The notes under the pieces are model-generated. The model had not been told where the DNA came from. It was given only the letters and a program-made list of their open reading frames with translations, and ran no database searches. A stretch of DNA of 64,000 nt from Alkalicoccobacillus gibsonii (lineage in GTDB: Bacteria; Bacillota; Bacilli; Bacillales; Bacillaceae_D): NCBI RefSeq assembly GCF_016798245.1, contig NZ_JAEUZA010000003.1, forward strand, positions 186,001-250,000. Reading direction: 5' to 3'. A program made the translations under genes and the position numbers. Each line of letters starts with the position of its first letter. Position 1 is the first letter of the stretch. Shown one piece after another: positions 15,714 to 24,393 of the stretch.

Positions 15714-18700
15714 TTATTCTTCTACATTCACATTTAGTTTCATTGGTGCGACTTTACGCGTTTCGTTATCGTAGTCATCACGAACGATGACTTCAATCTC
15801 TGCACCTTCTACTTCAATGTTGGAGGTGGCTGTCCAGTATCCGACATACGTCCCATCGCTCTCTTCACGGATAGGAAGCTCCGTTGCGTTAGAGGTGATG
15901 TTTGTTAGCGGCATGCGGATAATGAAGGTCGCATCCAAATCTTCTTCACTTGTAAATTCAATTTTTACGGATTCACCAGATTTGAGTGTTTTATCCTCGT
16001 CTGGCTTAAGGTTCTCAATAACTGGCGCATCAAACTTCACGTCGATGCTGATTTGTTCTGTTGTTGTGTTACCTGCTAAATCCGTTGCAACAACTTCAAT
16101 TTCATTGATTCCATTATCAAGAAGAACTCGTTGGGTAAAGCTTCCGTTTTCTTCAACGCTCGCATTTTGACCATTAACAGTTACAGTATCAAGATTCTCG
16201 TCCGTTGCCGTTCCCTTTACCGTGACTGTTTCACGATTCGTTTTTGAGCCATCCGTTGGTTCTGTGATCTCAAGCTCAGGGCTTGTTTGATCAAGTATGA
16301 CGGTGATGGCTTCAGAGAGATCACTAACACCACCCTCTGTAACAACCGCTGCAGTTAAGGTGTTTTCCCCTTCTGTTAAGGTCACTTCCGTTGTAAATAC
16401 ACCAAATTCGTCAGAGGTTGTTGTACTCACTTCTTCTCCATCGTTGAAGATGATGATGTCTGAAGCAGCAGAAGACGTTCCTTCAATTGAAATCACTTCT
16501 TCATTGGTAATCGTCCCATCCTCAGGCGAGGTGATCGTTGGTGCACTTAGTTCATAATTTACCTTAGCTCGAATCATGTAGTTGCCTTCGCTTGCAGGAG
16601 TTTGTGCAAAGCTACCGCCGATAAACTCCCAGCTACGCTCTGCAGCTGGACCGTCTTCATCGATCGCTAGACCAGGTGCATTTGGATCTGCAGCAGATTG
16701 AATATAGACAAGGTAGAAGTCACCTTCAACCATGATGCCTTCAGCCGATAAATCAACTTCAGTCCATGTGCCGTCACGTTTTGCTGTTGCATCGATTGGT
16801 CCGGCAATTTGCTTACCAGGAGCACCGTCCGCACCACTTGAATCATAAACGGCTACCTTAAATTCAGTTCCTCCAGGTACAGGCCATTCCTCGTCCCAGA
16901 AGCGGAAGAGACCACCAGTTACAAGTGCTCGCTCCTCACCTTCAGCAAGCGACATTCTTACAGCCCATCCGTTTCCTGCTTCATAGTAAGCACGTGCATT
17001 CTCAGCTGTACCGTCATCATATCCGATCTCCCCTTCGTAGCCGATAAATGGTTGCAGGGCTACATCGTGGGACGCTGTTTCTCCACCAGTGACTGTTACT
17101 TCGATTGTCTGACTATAGAAGCTAGGAGCGGTGATCTGAACGGTATATTCCCCTTCATAGGCACTTAGTTCATACTCACCTTGTTCGTTGGTTTGAACTG
17201 GAGCAATATGTCCATCCTCAAGCAACGTAACCGTAGCGCCGTTAACGGGCTCACCTGTTGCTTCGTTACTCACCACACCAGTGATTGTCCCTTTTGCTAC
17301 TTCTGTTAAGGTAAAGTGAGCTGTTGTCGTTGCGTCAGCTTCTACTGTGATTGACTGCTCCTCGGAGACAAAGCCGTACGCATCAGCGCGCAATGTAAAC
17401 TCACCTGGGGCATGCTTAAGGGAGTAGCTTCCATCAGCTGAATTGGTTTGAACGGAACGTCCACTTTCAAGAACATTAACCGTTGCTTCAACTGGTAGGG
17501 CAGCGAGTTCAAACTCAGTATCCGTTTTTGCTCCAGCAGGTTTTTGAGTACTTGATTGTTTTGGCTTGATGTCAGCCGAATTCACATTTTCTTTTTCTAG
17601 GTTGCGGTTAAAGTACGTATGGTTTGGTGGTTCTACACCAGGATGATAGGTTGGTTGTGTGGACTCATTTGAAAGGGCAACTTTGTCCAAGAACCATCCT
17701 TCATTCGTAATTGAAATGTCTGTTGTTACATTAAATCCTAAATAGATACGTTCGCCGGCATAACTGGATAGGTCAATCTCTGTTTCAATCCAATCGGCCG
17801 TTGCACCGTTAAAGCGTTCCAGCTGCTCCCACTCCACGCCATCTGTTGAAATAAACACATGAGCAAAATCGTAGTTGTTTTCAAGCTCATACCAATGAGT
17901 GAATTGAAGGAAGGCTTGTCCTTCGTCTAGATCAATTGGAGGCATCACAAGTGTCATGTTTGCATTATTCGGATGATCTCCTGAAAGGTTCGTTGCATAC
18001 ACATGATCACCAGTTAATGCTGCGCCTGGACCAGATACTGGCTCTCCCCATTCCCAGACATCATTGGAACCAAACGAATACCAGCCATTTGGTTTGGTTG
18101 CAAAGTCTTCTTCATAGCCAACACCAATGGAAGGGAGGATCGTCACTTCATAGACATCAGATTCCGTCGTGTTCTCGCCAAAATCTGTGATCGCCCATTT
18201 GTATTCAATGACATCACCCTCTACTGCTTCGGCGGGGATTGTAGCACTATATGTCCCGGATAAGTGATTACCGCTTGTTTGAGTCGCTGTAACCGGTATC
18301 CACTCATCGTCGGAACCATAATGTAAGGTTACGTTTGTTACCGCTACGTCGTCAGTAGCTGTAATTGTCAGTGGCAGGTCTAGTCCTGCATATCCTTCTG
18401 TAATTGGTTCGTGTTCAAAGCTTGGAGCCTCTGTATCTTCACCGTCTTTTGTGACACTACCAGATACAGTACCAATCCCATCGAGAACGGAGGATACGGC
18501 TTCATATGCATTTACAAGACCGTGTCCATACCCGTTATTAGGCGTCTCTGGATATTCATCATCCGTTAAAGGAACAGCCGTTGAGATAAGAATTTCTTCT
18601 AAATCATCAACAGAAAGCGAAGCATTTGCTTGTAAAAGTAAAGCCGCTACTGCTGAGACGTGAGGACCAGCCATGGACGTTCCGTTCCATCCGCCTTCAT

Positions 18701-20003
18701 AGCCACCCCCTGGAACAGCAGAGCGGATGTTCACTCCTGGAGCTGAAATCTCGGGCTTTATCTCTTCATACGGAGACGGTCCACGAAGAGAGAAGTTTGC
18801 TAACTTATCATTAATGTCTGTTGCGCCAGTGGCGAATGATTCTGGATAGTTAGCCGGGTTTGCAACAGATCCTGGACCACCAGGGTTAAAGAAAGTAGTG
18901 TTTCCAGCTGAAAATTCAGGAAAGATATTAGCTGCTCTCCAGTTTTCAACCATTGGACGATACCATTCATCAAGACCAGGTCCGCCTCCCCACGAATTAT
19001 TGACAATGTCTGGTGCCTTTTCAGGTTGTGGATTGCCATCTTCATCTGTTGGGGCAATAATCCACTCACCAGCAGCTAGTAAATCAGCATCGGTTCCTCC
19101 GGCTGGAGTAAACGCTTTGACCCCAATCCAATGAGCACCAGGAGCGACACCAACCGCATTTGATCCATTTGGCTCTACTCCAACCATGGTTCCAGTCACA
19201 TGCGTACCATGACCTTCATCATCATAGGGTGTTGTGTTACCTGAAGTTGCATCAAACCAGTTAAACTCATGACTTGGACTATCTGGGTTAGAAGGATCAT
19301 ATCCACGATATTGCTCTATTAGAGCTGGATGGTCCCATTCGACACCAGTATCAATTGATGCAACGACAATACCTGTTCCATCAATGCCTTGCTCCCAAAC
19401 AGCAGGAGCTCCAATTTGATCGATGTTCCATTCAATATTAGAATCACTAGTAGCTTCAGGTGTTTCTTCTGAAGTTTGCTTCGTAGGATTTAACTGTCTT
19501 GTTTCATTTGCTAGAACCTTTTCTATTTCAGGTCTTGATGCTAGCTTTTCCATTACTTCTTTTGTACCAGTAACGGCCATTCCATTTACAATAAAGAACG
19601 ATTCAAAATCTTTCACTCGTTCTCCCTCTAACTCTCCTTCAAGAAAGGCTGTTACTTCTTTTTGGCTGTCAATGCTTGTGGCACGTAAGCTAGAGACAAC
19701 AGCAGAGCGCTCAATAAGCTTCATTTGAGAAGCAGAGGCATTCTGAGCCTGCTGTGTGCTAGAAATATTCTTCGCCACCTCAGCCGTATTCACTTGTTCC
19801 TTAAATTTTAATAAAAACGTAACGAATTCCGCGTCTTCAAATTCTTCATAGACACGTTCACTAATTTTTTCAGAGCTTGATTGTGTAAAATCAAAAATAG
19901 ACGTACTAGCGGATTGGGCTGACGTCTGATGTGGGGCGAACATTGTAAAGACAAACAAGAATACAAGGGAAATGGACATCATTTTTCTTAGTCGTCTGTT
20001 CAT
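15714..20003 (-). CDS. bpr: Bacillopeptidase F, secreted S8 serine protease
   Basis: 1429 aa, matching the roughly 1430-aa Bpr of B. subtilis. Order: signal peptide (1-29, cut near TSAQS); I9 propeptide inhibitor (about 55-165); subtilisin domain (about 195-510) with Asp218 (SIDTG), His265 (GHGTHV), Asn368 (SAGN) and Ser443 (GTSMAGPH). A triple-helix-like Ig segment (540-625), a choice-of-anchor/MAM-like beta domain (640-800), two carboxypeptidase-regulatory repeats (about 860-1000), a Bpr-type beta domain, and three Ig/Big repeats follow. The protein ends without an LPXTG or membrane anchor, so it is probably released or held by its beta domains. It degrades extracellular protein. AAAGGAG lies 11 bases before the ATG. 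Confidence 0.93.
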   Translation of the reverse strand: MNRRLRKMMSISLVFLFVFTMFAPHQTSAQSASTSIFDFTQSSSEKISERVYEEFEDAEFVTFLLKFKEQVNTAEVAKNISSTQQAQNASASQMKLIERSAVVSSLRATSIDSQKEVTAFLEGELEGERVKDFESFFIVNGMAVTGTKEVMEKLASRPEIEKVLANETRQLNPTKQTSEETPEATSDSNIEWNIDQIGAPAVWEQGIDGTGIVVASIDTGVEWDHPALIEQYRGYDPSNPDSPSHEFNWFDATSGNTTPYDDEGHGTHVTGTMVGVEPNGSNAVGVAPGAHWIGVKAFTPAGGTDADLLAAGEWIIAPTDEDGNPQPEKAPDIVNNSWGGGPGLDEWYRPMVENWRAANIFPEFSAGNTTFFNPGGPGSVANPANYPESFATGATDINDKLANFSLRGPSPYEEIKPEISAPGVNIRSAVPGGGYEGGWNGTSMAGPHVSAVAALLLQANASLSVDDLEEILISTAVPLTDDEYPETPNNGYGHGLVNAYEAVSSVLDGIGTVSGSVTKDGEDTEAPSFEHEPITEGYAGLDLPLTITATDDVAVTNVTLHYGSDDEWIPVTATQTSGNHLSGTYSATIPAEAVEGDVIEYKWAITDFGENTTESDVYEVTILPSIGVGYEEDFATKPNGWYSFGSNDVWEWGEPVSGPGAALTGDHVYATNLSGDHPNNANMTLVMPPIDLDEGQAFLQFTHWYELENNYDFAHVFISTDGVEWEQLERFNGATADWIETEIDLSSYAGERIYLGFNVTTDISITNEGWFLDKVALSNESTQPTYHPGVEPPNHTYFNRNLEKENVNSADIKPKQSSTQKPAGAKTDTEFELAALPVEATVNVLESGRSVQTNSADGSYSLKHAPGEFTLRADAYGFVSEEQSITVEADATTTAHFTLTEVAKGTITGVVSNEATGEPVNGATVTLLEDGHIAPVQTNEQGEYELSAYEGEYTVQITAPSFYSQTIEVTVTGGETASHDVALQPFIGYEGEIGYDDGTAENARAYYEAGNGWAVRMSLAEGEERALVTGGLFRFWDEEWPVPGGTEFKVAVYDSSGADGAPGKQIAGPIDATAKRDGTWTEVDLSAEGIMVEGDFYLVYIQSAADPNAPGLAIDEDGPAAERSWEFIGGSFAQTPASEGNYMIRAKVNYELSAPTITSPEDGTITNEEVISIEGTSSAASDIIIFNDGEEVSTTTSDEFGVFTTEVTLTEGENTLTAAVVTEGGVSDLSEAITVILDQTSPELEITEPTDGSKTNRETVTVKGTATDENLDTVTVNGQNASVEENGSFTQRVLLDNGINEIEVVATDLAGNTTTEQISIDVKFDAPVIENLKPDEDKTLKSGESVKIEFTSEEDLDATFIIRMPLTNITSNATELPIREESDGTYVGYWTATSNIEVEGAEIEVIVRDDYDNETRKVAPMKLNVNVEE

Positions 20004-20397
20004 ATGATCTTTTTCTCCTTTTCTATTTGATTTTCTTCCTAAAAATCGTCACCTCTTCCTAGAATTTTTCTTTTTTATGTAAATCTCGCTGCTACAGGTA
20101 TCATAGCTAATCTATTAATAGAAATCATTAATATTTAGAAAATTAAGAATAAAGTAATGTGGAGCTAGGCAAGAGAAAAAGTCCGTAGTCACAACCGTAT
20201 TTTTGAGGGGAATTACTATGGAATCGTTGATTTATCGCTGAAATTTATCCGCTCATAATGAAATCATTTTATAGGATTTACATGATATGTGAGTGGAAGA
20301 ATGATCGTAGCAAGATTAGAATAGTACGTAGAACAAAATAAGACTAAAGTTTTATCGAAACGTGCATGATGTAGAATAGTAAAGGAAGTGAATAGGT
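20004..20397. other. Divergent intergenic region bpr / SRPBCC gene
   Basis: 394 AT-rich bases between two divergent starts. I see no confident sigma-A pair for bpr. A mini-frame at 20218-20241 (MESLIYR after GAGGGG) is too short to call. Nothing else is recognisable. Confidence 0.5.
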
Positions 20398-20820
20398 TTG
20401 AATCAGAACCAACTGGAAAACATCCAAAAGAAAGTGGAAATTGATGCACCAATCTATACAGTATGGTCGCTTGTATCAACACCATCAGGACTTGCACAAT
20501 GGTTTATGCCAGGAGAAATCAAAGCAAGTGAGGGCCACGAGTTTAATTTAAAATCACCATTTGGACCTTCGCCATGTAAAGTTACTCGTGCAGAAGAGCC
20601 AAATCAGTTAACGTTTGATTGGGATACAGAAGGATGGTTTGTGGATGTGTGTCTCAAAGAAATGGGGGACAAAACCGAATGCACTGTCACACATGGCGGC
20701 TGGGGCGAAGCAGATGCCATCATAGGGAAAGCCAATGAAAAAAGTGCAGTGATCAGAGAAAGAATGGATGGCGGATGGACAGGCATTGTCTCAAAGTTAA
20801 AAGCGGTAGCTGAGGAATAG
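20398..20820 (+). CDS. SRPBCC (AHA1/START-like) domain protein
   Basis: A 140-aa cytosolic protein of the AHSA1/Polyketide_cyc-like fold: KKVEIDAPIYTVWSLVSTPSGLAQWF at the start of the helix-grip fold, then TFDWDTEGWFVDVCLKEMGDKTECTVTHGGW and a C-terminal long helix (MDGGWTGIVSKLKAVAEE). Such proteins bind hydrophobic ligands in a deep pocket; no enzymatic function can be assigned. The start is TTG at 20398 after AAAGGAAGTGAATAGG. It is a single gene with its own terminator. Confidence 0.85.
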   Translation: MNQNQLENIQKKVEIDAPIYTVWSLVSTPSGLAQWFMPGEIKASEGHEFNLKSPFGPSPCKVTRAEEPNQLTFDWDTEGWFVDVCLKEMGDKTECTVTHGGWGEADAIIGKANEKSAVIRERMDGGWTGIVSKLKAVAEE

Positions 20821-20878
20821 AAGATGGCAAGATAACATAAGCTTGCTGAACAATGAAAGATATTGAAAGTGAATAAAA

Positions 20879-20920
20879 CAAGACTGATGATTTGATCAAA
20901 AAATCATCAGTCTTTTGTTT
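20879..20920 (+). terminator. Intrinsic terminator after the SRPBCC gene
   Basis: AAGACTGATGATTT pairs with AAATCATCAGTCTT, followed by a T-rich tail. Confidence 0.85.
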
Positions 20921-20933
20921 AATTATCTAATCT

Positions 20934-21060
20934 AGCGGAAGTGGGAACGTAGACTCCTGTGGATACAGTACGTGGTGAAGACTCTGCAGCGGTGCTTTTC
21001 CGCGTAAGAGGCTAAGGCCGTACCCACGGAAAGCGAAGTTTCCACTGGAGCGGAACTTCG
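20934..21060 (+). repeat. Bacillaceae-type intergenic repeat, copy 1
   Basis: About 127 bp containing AGACTCCTGTGG, TGAAGACTCTGCAG, GGTGCTTTTCCGCG, GAGGCTAAGGCCGT and CACGGAAAGCGAAG. It aligns along its full length with the reverse complement of 42838-42960. Elements of this look (GACTCCTGCGG ... GGAAAGCG) are scattered in many Bacillus-related genomes; their role is not settled. It occupies the gap between converging genes. Confidence 0.85.
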
Positions 21061-21095
21061 CTCAATCTCTTTGTTTTATTCTCTTTAATCTCTTT

Positions 21096-22445
21096 TTATT
21101 TCCCCAACTCATGTATCACATGAGCTGTGCAACGAATGCCATTAAAGAAATGATCAAGGGTAATATTCTCGTTTGGTGAATGATTACGTTGATCAAAGTT
21201 CGCATATGGCATTAGCATAGAAGGAGCCTTTAGGATATTTGTCCATACGTAGTCAGGTAAGGACCCGCCCAGACTAGGTTGAATTAATGGCTGTTGATTA
21301 AACGCTTCTTTTATTCCTGCGATCGCTTGCTGAACAATGTGTGTATCTACGGGAGTTCTAGATGGATTCATTGAACCAAGAAAGCGAACGGTGGCCGTTG
21401 GATGATGAGACTTTACATGCGCTTCAATTTTTGAAAACACATCAGCGGGGTCCTGGTCGACCACTAGTCTAGTATCAATTTTCACACTCGCTTTAGAAGG
21501 TGTAATCGTCTTAACGCCTTGATCTAAATACCCACTCTTCATCCCAAAAATATTAAACGTAGGTTCCATCGTCAGCTTATGATGATAGCTTTGCCCATCT
21601 AAAGAAAGGGAAGGATAACCTATTTTTTCTCCGACCTCACTTGCGTTGAATGGGAGATCTTTTAATAGCTTCGTTTCTTCAGCTGTAGCAGGGCGGATAT
21701 GATCGTAAAAGCCGTTAACGAGAACATGTCCATCCGAATCACGCATCGTGTGCAAAAGTTCAACTAGTTCCCAAGCAGGATTCGGAACGATATTTCCAGT
21801 GTTTCCTGAATGGTTGTCAAAGGCAGCGCCTTCTATCTCAATTTCAAGTGAAAGCATTCCACGTACTCCAAGTAGAACAAGTGGCTGGCCACTACTATGC
21901 GAGGAGCCATCAGCCGTATAGACAAGGTCAGACTTTAGCATATCCTTATGCTCTTCAACGAATTCAGGTAAGTGAACACTGCCCATTTCTTCTTCACCCT
22001 CAATCACAAACTTCAAATGAACAGGGAGAGTGCCAAAGCAGTCCAGGTATGCTTTTACACCTAAAAGCTGAGCAACAATTTGTCCTTTGTTATCACCGGC
22101 TCCACGAGCAAAGATTCGACCGTCACGAATGGTTGGTTCAAACGGAGGGCTTTGCCAGTGATCAAGTGGGTCAGGAGGCTGAACGTCATAATGTCCATAT
22201 AATAAGATTGTCTTAGCTTCAGGATTATTAGACTTAAGTTCTCCGTAGAGAATGGGGTGGCCCTTTGTTTCATACACCTCAGGTTCCATCCCTACTTCTC
22301 TCATTAGGTCTTGCATAAGAGAGGCGCATTCTCTCATTCCTTTATTCTGCGTGCTGATGCTTTCTTGTCTTAGGATCTTAAATAATGTGTCGAGCGCCTG
22401 CTCTTTTTGTTCTGATACATACGCATCAATGGAGGGTAAACTCAT
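21096..22445 (-). CDS. M20 family dipeptidase / metallopeptidase
   Basis: A 449-aa cytosolic zinc peptidase. Metal and catalytic motifs: LLYGHYDVQPPDP (His and Asp near residues 88-90), GAGDNKGQ (bridging Asp near 122), EGEEEMGS (catalytic Glu pair near 156) and a late His in FDQRNHSPNENI. A dimerisation lid domain lies between. This pattern fits the DapE/ArgE-like dipeptidase subgroup acting on short peptides. It is transcribed alone and leftward. The ribosome binding site is modest (GAAAGGACTGACACC before ATG). Confidence 0.9.
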   Translation of the reverse strand: MSLPSIDAYVSEQKEQALDTLFKILRQESISTQNKGMRECASLMQDLMREVGMEPEVYETKGHPILYGELKSNNPEAKTILLYGHYDVQPPDPLDHWQSPPFEPTIRDGRIFARGAGDNKGQIVAQLLGVKAYLDCFGTLPVHLKFVIEGEEEMGSVHLPEFVEEHKDMLKSDLVYTADGSSHSSGQPLVLLGVRGMLSLEIEIEGAAFDNHSGNTGNIVPNPAWELVELLHTMRDSDGHVLVNGFYDHIRPATAEETKLLKDLPFNASEVGEKIGYPSLSLDGQSYHHKLTMEPTFNIFGMKSGYLDQGVKTITPSKASVKIDTRLVVDQDPADVFSKIEAHVKSHHPTATVRFLGSMNPSRTPVDTHIVQQAIAGIKEAFNQQPLIQPSLGGSLPDYVWTNILKAPSMLMPYANFDQRNHSPNENITLDHFFNGIRCTAHVIHELGK

Positions 22446-22571
22446 GGTGTCAGTCCTTTCAGGATCGTTAACAATCGTTATCTAAATAGTTTAAATAGTC
22501 ATTCCTTGAATTGCAAGAAACATTCGCTCATTCTATAAGTAGTTTGCATGAATGAAGAAGGAGGGTACATC

Positions 22572-22889
22572 ATGTGTAAGGTCAAAGGACCCATCGTTGA
22601 TGATCAGACTCGTTGTGTTCACTATCACTCAGAAACAGATATTATTGCAATTAAGTTTAAATGCTGCGGGCATTATTATGCTTGTTATCAATGCCACAAT
22701 GAATGTGAGGATCATCAGATTGAAGTATGGCCAGAGGAAGAGTTTCATAATAAGGCGATACTATGTGGTGTGTGTAAGACAGAACTCACGATCGAGCAAT
22801 ACAAGAACTGTGACCATACCTGTCCTGTTTGTAGCTCTCTTTTTAATGAAGGATGTCTTTTACATTCTCATATCTACTTTCAGAAATAA
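22572..22889 (+). CDS. CHY zinc finger protein
   Basis: A 105-aa protein dense in metal ligands: RCVHYHSETDIIAIKFKCCGHYYACYQCH, then HxxEVWPxxEF, CGVCKTELTIEQY and CPVCSSLFNEGC. This is the CHY zinc-finger module that binds three zinc ions. Bacterial stand-alone members have no defined function; eukaryotic relatives sit in ubiquitin ligases. The ATG at 22572 is 8 bases after AAGGAGG; an ATG eight codons earlier overlaps that site and is less likely. It is encoded just upstream of dps, separated by the dps promoter. Confidence 0.88.
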   Translation: MCKVKGPIVDDQTRCVHYHSETDIIAIKFKCCGHYYACYQCHNECEDHQIEVWPEEEFHNKAILCGVCKTELTIEQYKNCDHTCPVCSSLFNEGCLLHSHIYFQK

Positions 22890-22897
22890 GCCCTTAT

Positions 22898-22912
22898 TTA
22901 TAATTATTATTA
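22898..22912 (+). promoter_or_regulatory. PerR box upstream of dps
   Basis: TTATAATTATTATTA matches the B. subtilis PerR consensus TTATAATNATTATAA at 14 of 15 positions. It abuts the -35 element of the dps promoter, where bound PerR would block transcription until peroxide oxidises it. Confidence 0.75.
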
Positions 22913-22913
22913 T

Positions 22914-22942
22914 TTGATATCTTATATTAAATGATATATAAT
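22914..22942 (+). promoter_or_regulatory. Sigma-A promoter of dps
   Basis: TTGATA (22914-22919), 17-base spacer, TATAAT (22937-22942). Confidence 0.8.
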
Positions 22943-22972
22943 ATAGTTATAAGAGATAAGGAGTGTTTAGAC

Positions 22973-23413
22973 ATGACAAACCAAACCGTAGTAAAAGAAT
23001 TAAACCAACAGCTAGCAGACTGGAATGTCCTTTATACAAAGCTTCACAATTTTCATTGGAATGTAAAAGGACCAGACTTCTTTACATTACATGCTAAATT
23101 TGAAGAGTTTTATAATGAAGCAGGCGTGCATATTGATGAGATCGCAGAACGCATACTTGCAATTAAAGGAAAACCGATTGCCACGATGAAGGAATTTCTT
23201 CAGACGTCAAATGTAGAAGAAGCAACTGGACAAGAAACGGCTAGAGATATGGTTGCAGCAATCGAAAGAGATTTTCATGCGGTTTCAACGCATGCTGAAT
23301 CGGTTATTGAAGCAGCTGAAAAGGTTGAAGATGAATCAACAGCGGATATGTTCATTGCGTTAAAAGCAGAGCTTGAAAAGCATACGTGGATGCTTAATGC
23401 TTATTTAGGTTAA
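22973..23413 (+). CDS. Dps/MrgA-type DNA-protecting ferritin
   Basis: A 146-aa Dps family protein that forms a dodecameric shell, oxidises Fe(II) with peroxide and stores iron, protecting DNA. The inter-subunit ferroxidase ligands are visible as H28 (NFHWNV), H40, D55 and E59 (HIDEIAER). The start at 22973 follows AAGGAGTG by 7 bases; the longer frame upstream overlaps the promoter. The PerR box and promoter directly upstream support control by peroxide and iron, as for mrgA of B. subtilis. A terminator follows. Confidence 0.93.
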   Translation: MTNQTVVKELNQQLADWNVLYTKLHNFHWNVKGPDFFTLHAKFEEFYNEAGVHIDEIAERILAIKGKPIATMKEFLQTSNVEEATGQETARDMVAAIERDFHAVSTHAESVIEAAEKVEDESTADMFIALKAELEKHTWMLNAYLG

Positions 23414-23425
23414 TTAAATCGTATA

Positions 23426-23467
23426 AATGCCGGGCCCCTTTACTTAGAGGGTCCGGCATTTTTTTTG
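23426..23467. terminator. Terminator of dps, overlapping the converging gene
   Basis: AATGCCGG(G)CCC pairs with GGGTCCGGCATT, followed by eight Ts. The stem overlaps the last codons of the converging phosphotransferase gene. Confidence 0.85.
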
Positions 23468-24393
23468 AAAATAGATTCCGCCTCGATAAACCATGAAGGA
23501 ATGACGGATTGAAAGGCAGAATGATCCTGGATCACTGTGTCGAGTCTTTCAAGCATCTCGTCAAGCTGCTCTGGGGCGGCACGAATGGACCAAACGACAG
23601 ATGAGAACACAGTCATTGCAGTATACACAGAGTACAATGGCCAAAACAAATCAGGTACTTGATTTCTGAAATAGCCATGGATTTGGCCGATTGAAAAAGG
23701 GACGCTTGTCTGGCGTGAAAATAAAGCAATTTTCACAAAATCATGATAAGGATCACCCCAGTCATAGCCGTTAAAGTCAATGGTTCCTGCAAACTGATTG
23801 TCTTTCATTAAGATATTTTTCAAGTGAAAATCATCATGCTGGAAGTGATTTGGGCGTCCCTTTAAAAGGTGCAGATTCGTCGTGATAAAATCGATGAGCT
23901 TTTGATCGTCCCGCACTTTTATAGAAGAGGCCTTGTATTGCTTTAAGTACCTATCATGCTTGGCAATTGCTCGATTCTTCCATGGTGCGATGGGTAGTGG
24001 AGCTTTTAATGTATGCATGAGTGCAAGCTGGTTTCCTGCTTCGTAGCCTATCCTGTATTGATCTGTATCCGAAAGAGTAGGTAGGATGATCTCTGCATCC
24101 TCGCCCTCTAAATAGGAATATAATTGATAGGTCATGTCTAAGGGTGCTAGGTACCCGGATTCTACAGGAGAAGGACAGATGACTCCTTCTTGATTAAGAG
24201 ACAACAGGAGGCTTGCTTCCTGTTGTCTGTGTTGAAGAGTGTTAGAGTGACTTATTCGTAAAATCATTGGTAGCTCATGCTCGAATCGAACCATGAATTT
24301 GCGGTCAGAAGAAAATCCCTTCTGAATCGGTGTAATAGATGTAGCTTGGTTTATTCGGGAGATCTGTGACTGGAGTAAGACTGGATCAATCAT
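23440..24393 (-). CDS. APH-type phosphotransferase family protein
   Basis: A 317-aa cytosolic protein of the aminoglycoside-phosphotransferase/choline-kinase fold. The catalytic loop is HDDFHLKN (H186, D188, N193) and the metal-binding motif IDFNGYDWGDP has D206. The substrate is not evident; members phosphorylate small molecules such as aminoglycosides, homoserine or sugars. Its start overlaps the end of helD by 8 bases, so it is translationally coupled to helD and probably cotranscribed. This pairing is unusual in my knowledge and its meaning is unclear. Confidence 0.85.
   Translation of the reverse strand: MIDPVLLQSQISRINQATSITPIQKGFSSDRKFMVRFEHELPMILRISHSNTLQHRQQEASLLLSLNQEGVICPSPVESGYLAPLDMTYQLYSYLEGEDAEIILPTLSDTDQYRIGYEAGNQLALMHTLKAPLPIAPWKNRAIAKHDRYLKQYKASSIKVRDDQKLIDFITTNLHLLKGRPNHFQHDDFHLKNILMKDNQFAGTIDFNGYDWGDPYHDFVKIALFSRQTSVPFSIGQIHGYFRNQVPDLFWPLYSVYTAMTVFSSVVWSIRAAPEQLDEMLERLDTVIQDHSAFQSVIPSWFIEAESIFKKNAGPSK

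Noticed and set aside
15787-19728. Several plus-strand open frames of 70-127 codons inside bpr
   Set aside because: Antisense to a fully supported 1429-aa protease with intact catalytic motifs; composition is the mirror of bpr codons.
20218-20241. Leader peptide MESLIYR upstream of the SRPBCC gene
   Set aside because: Seven codons after GAGGGG can arise by chance and no attenuator follows.
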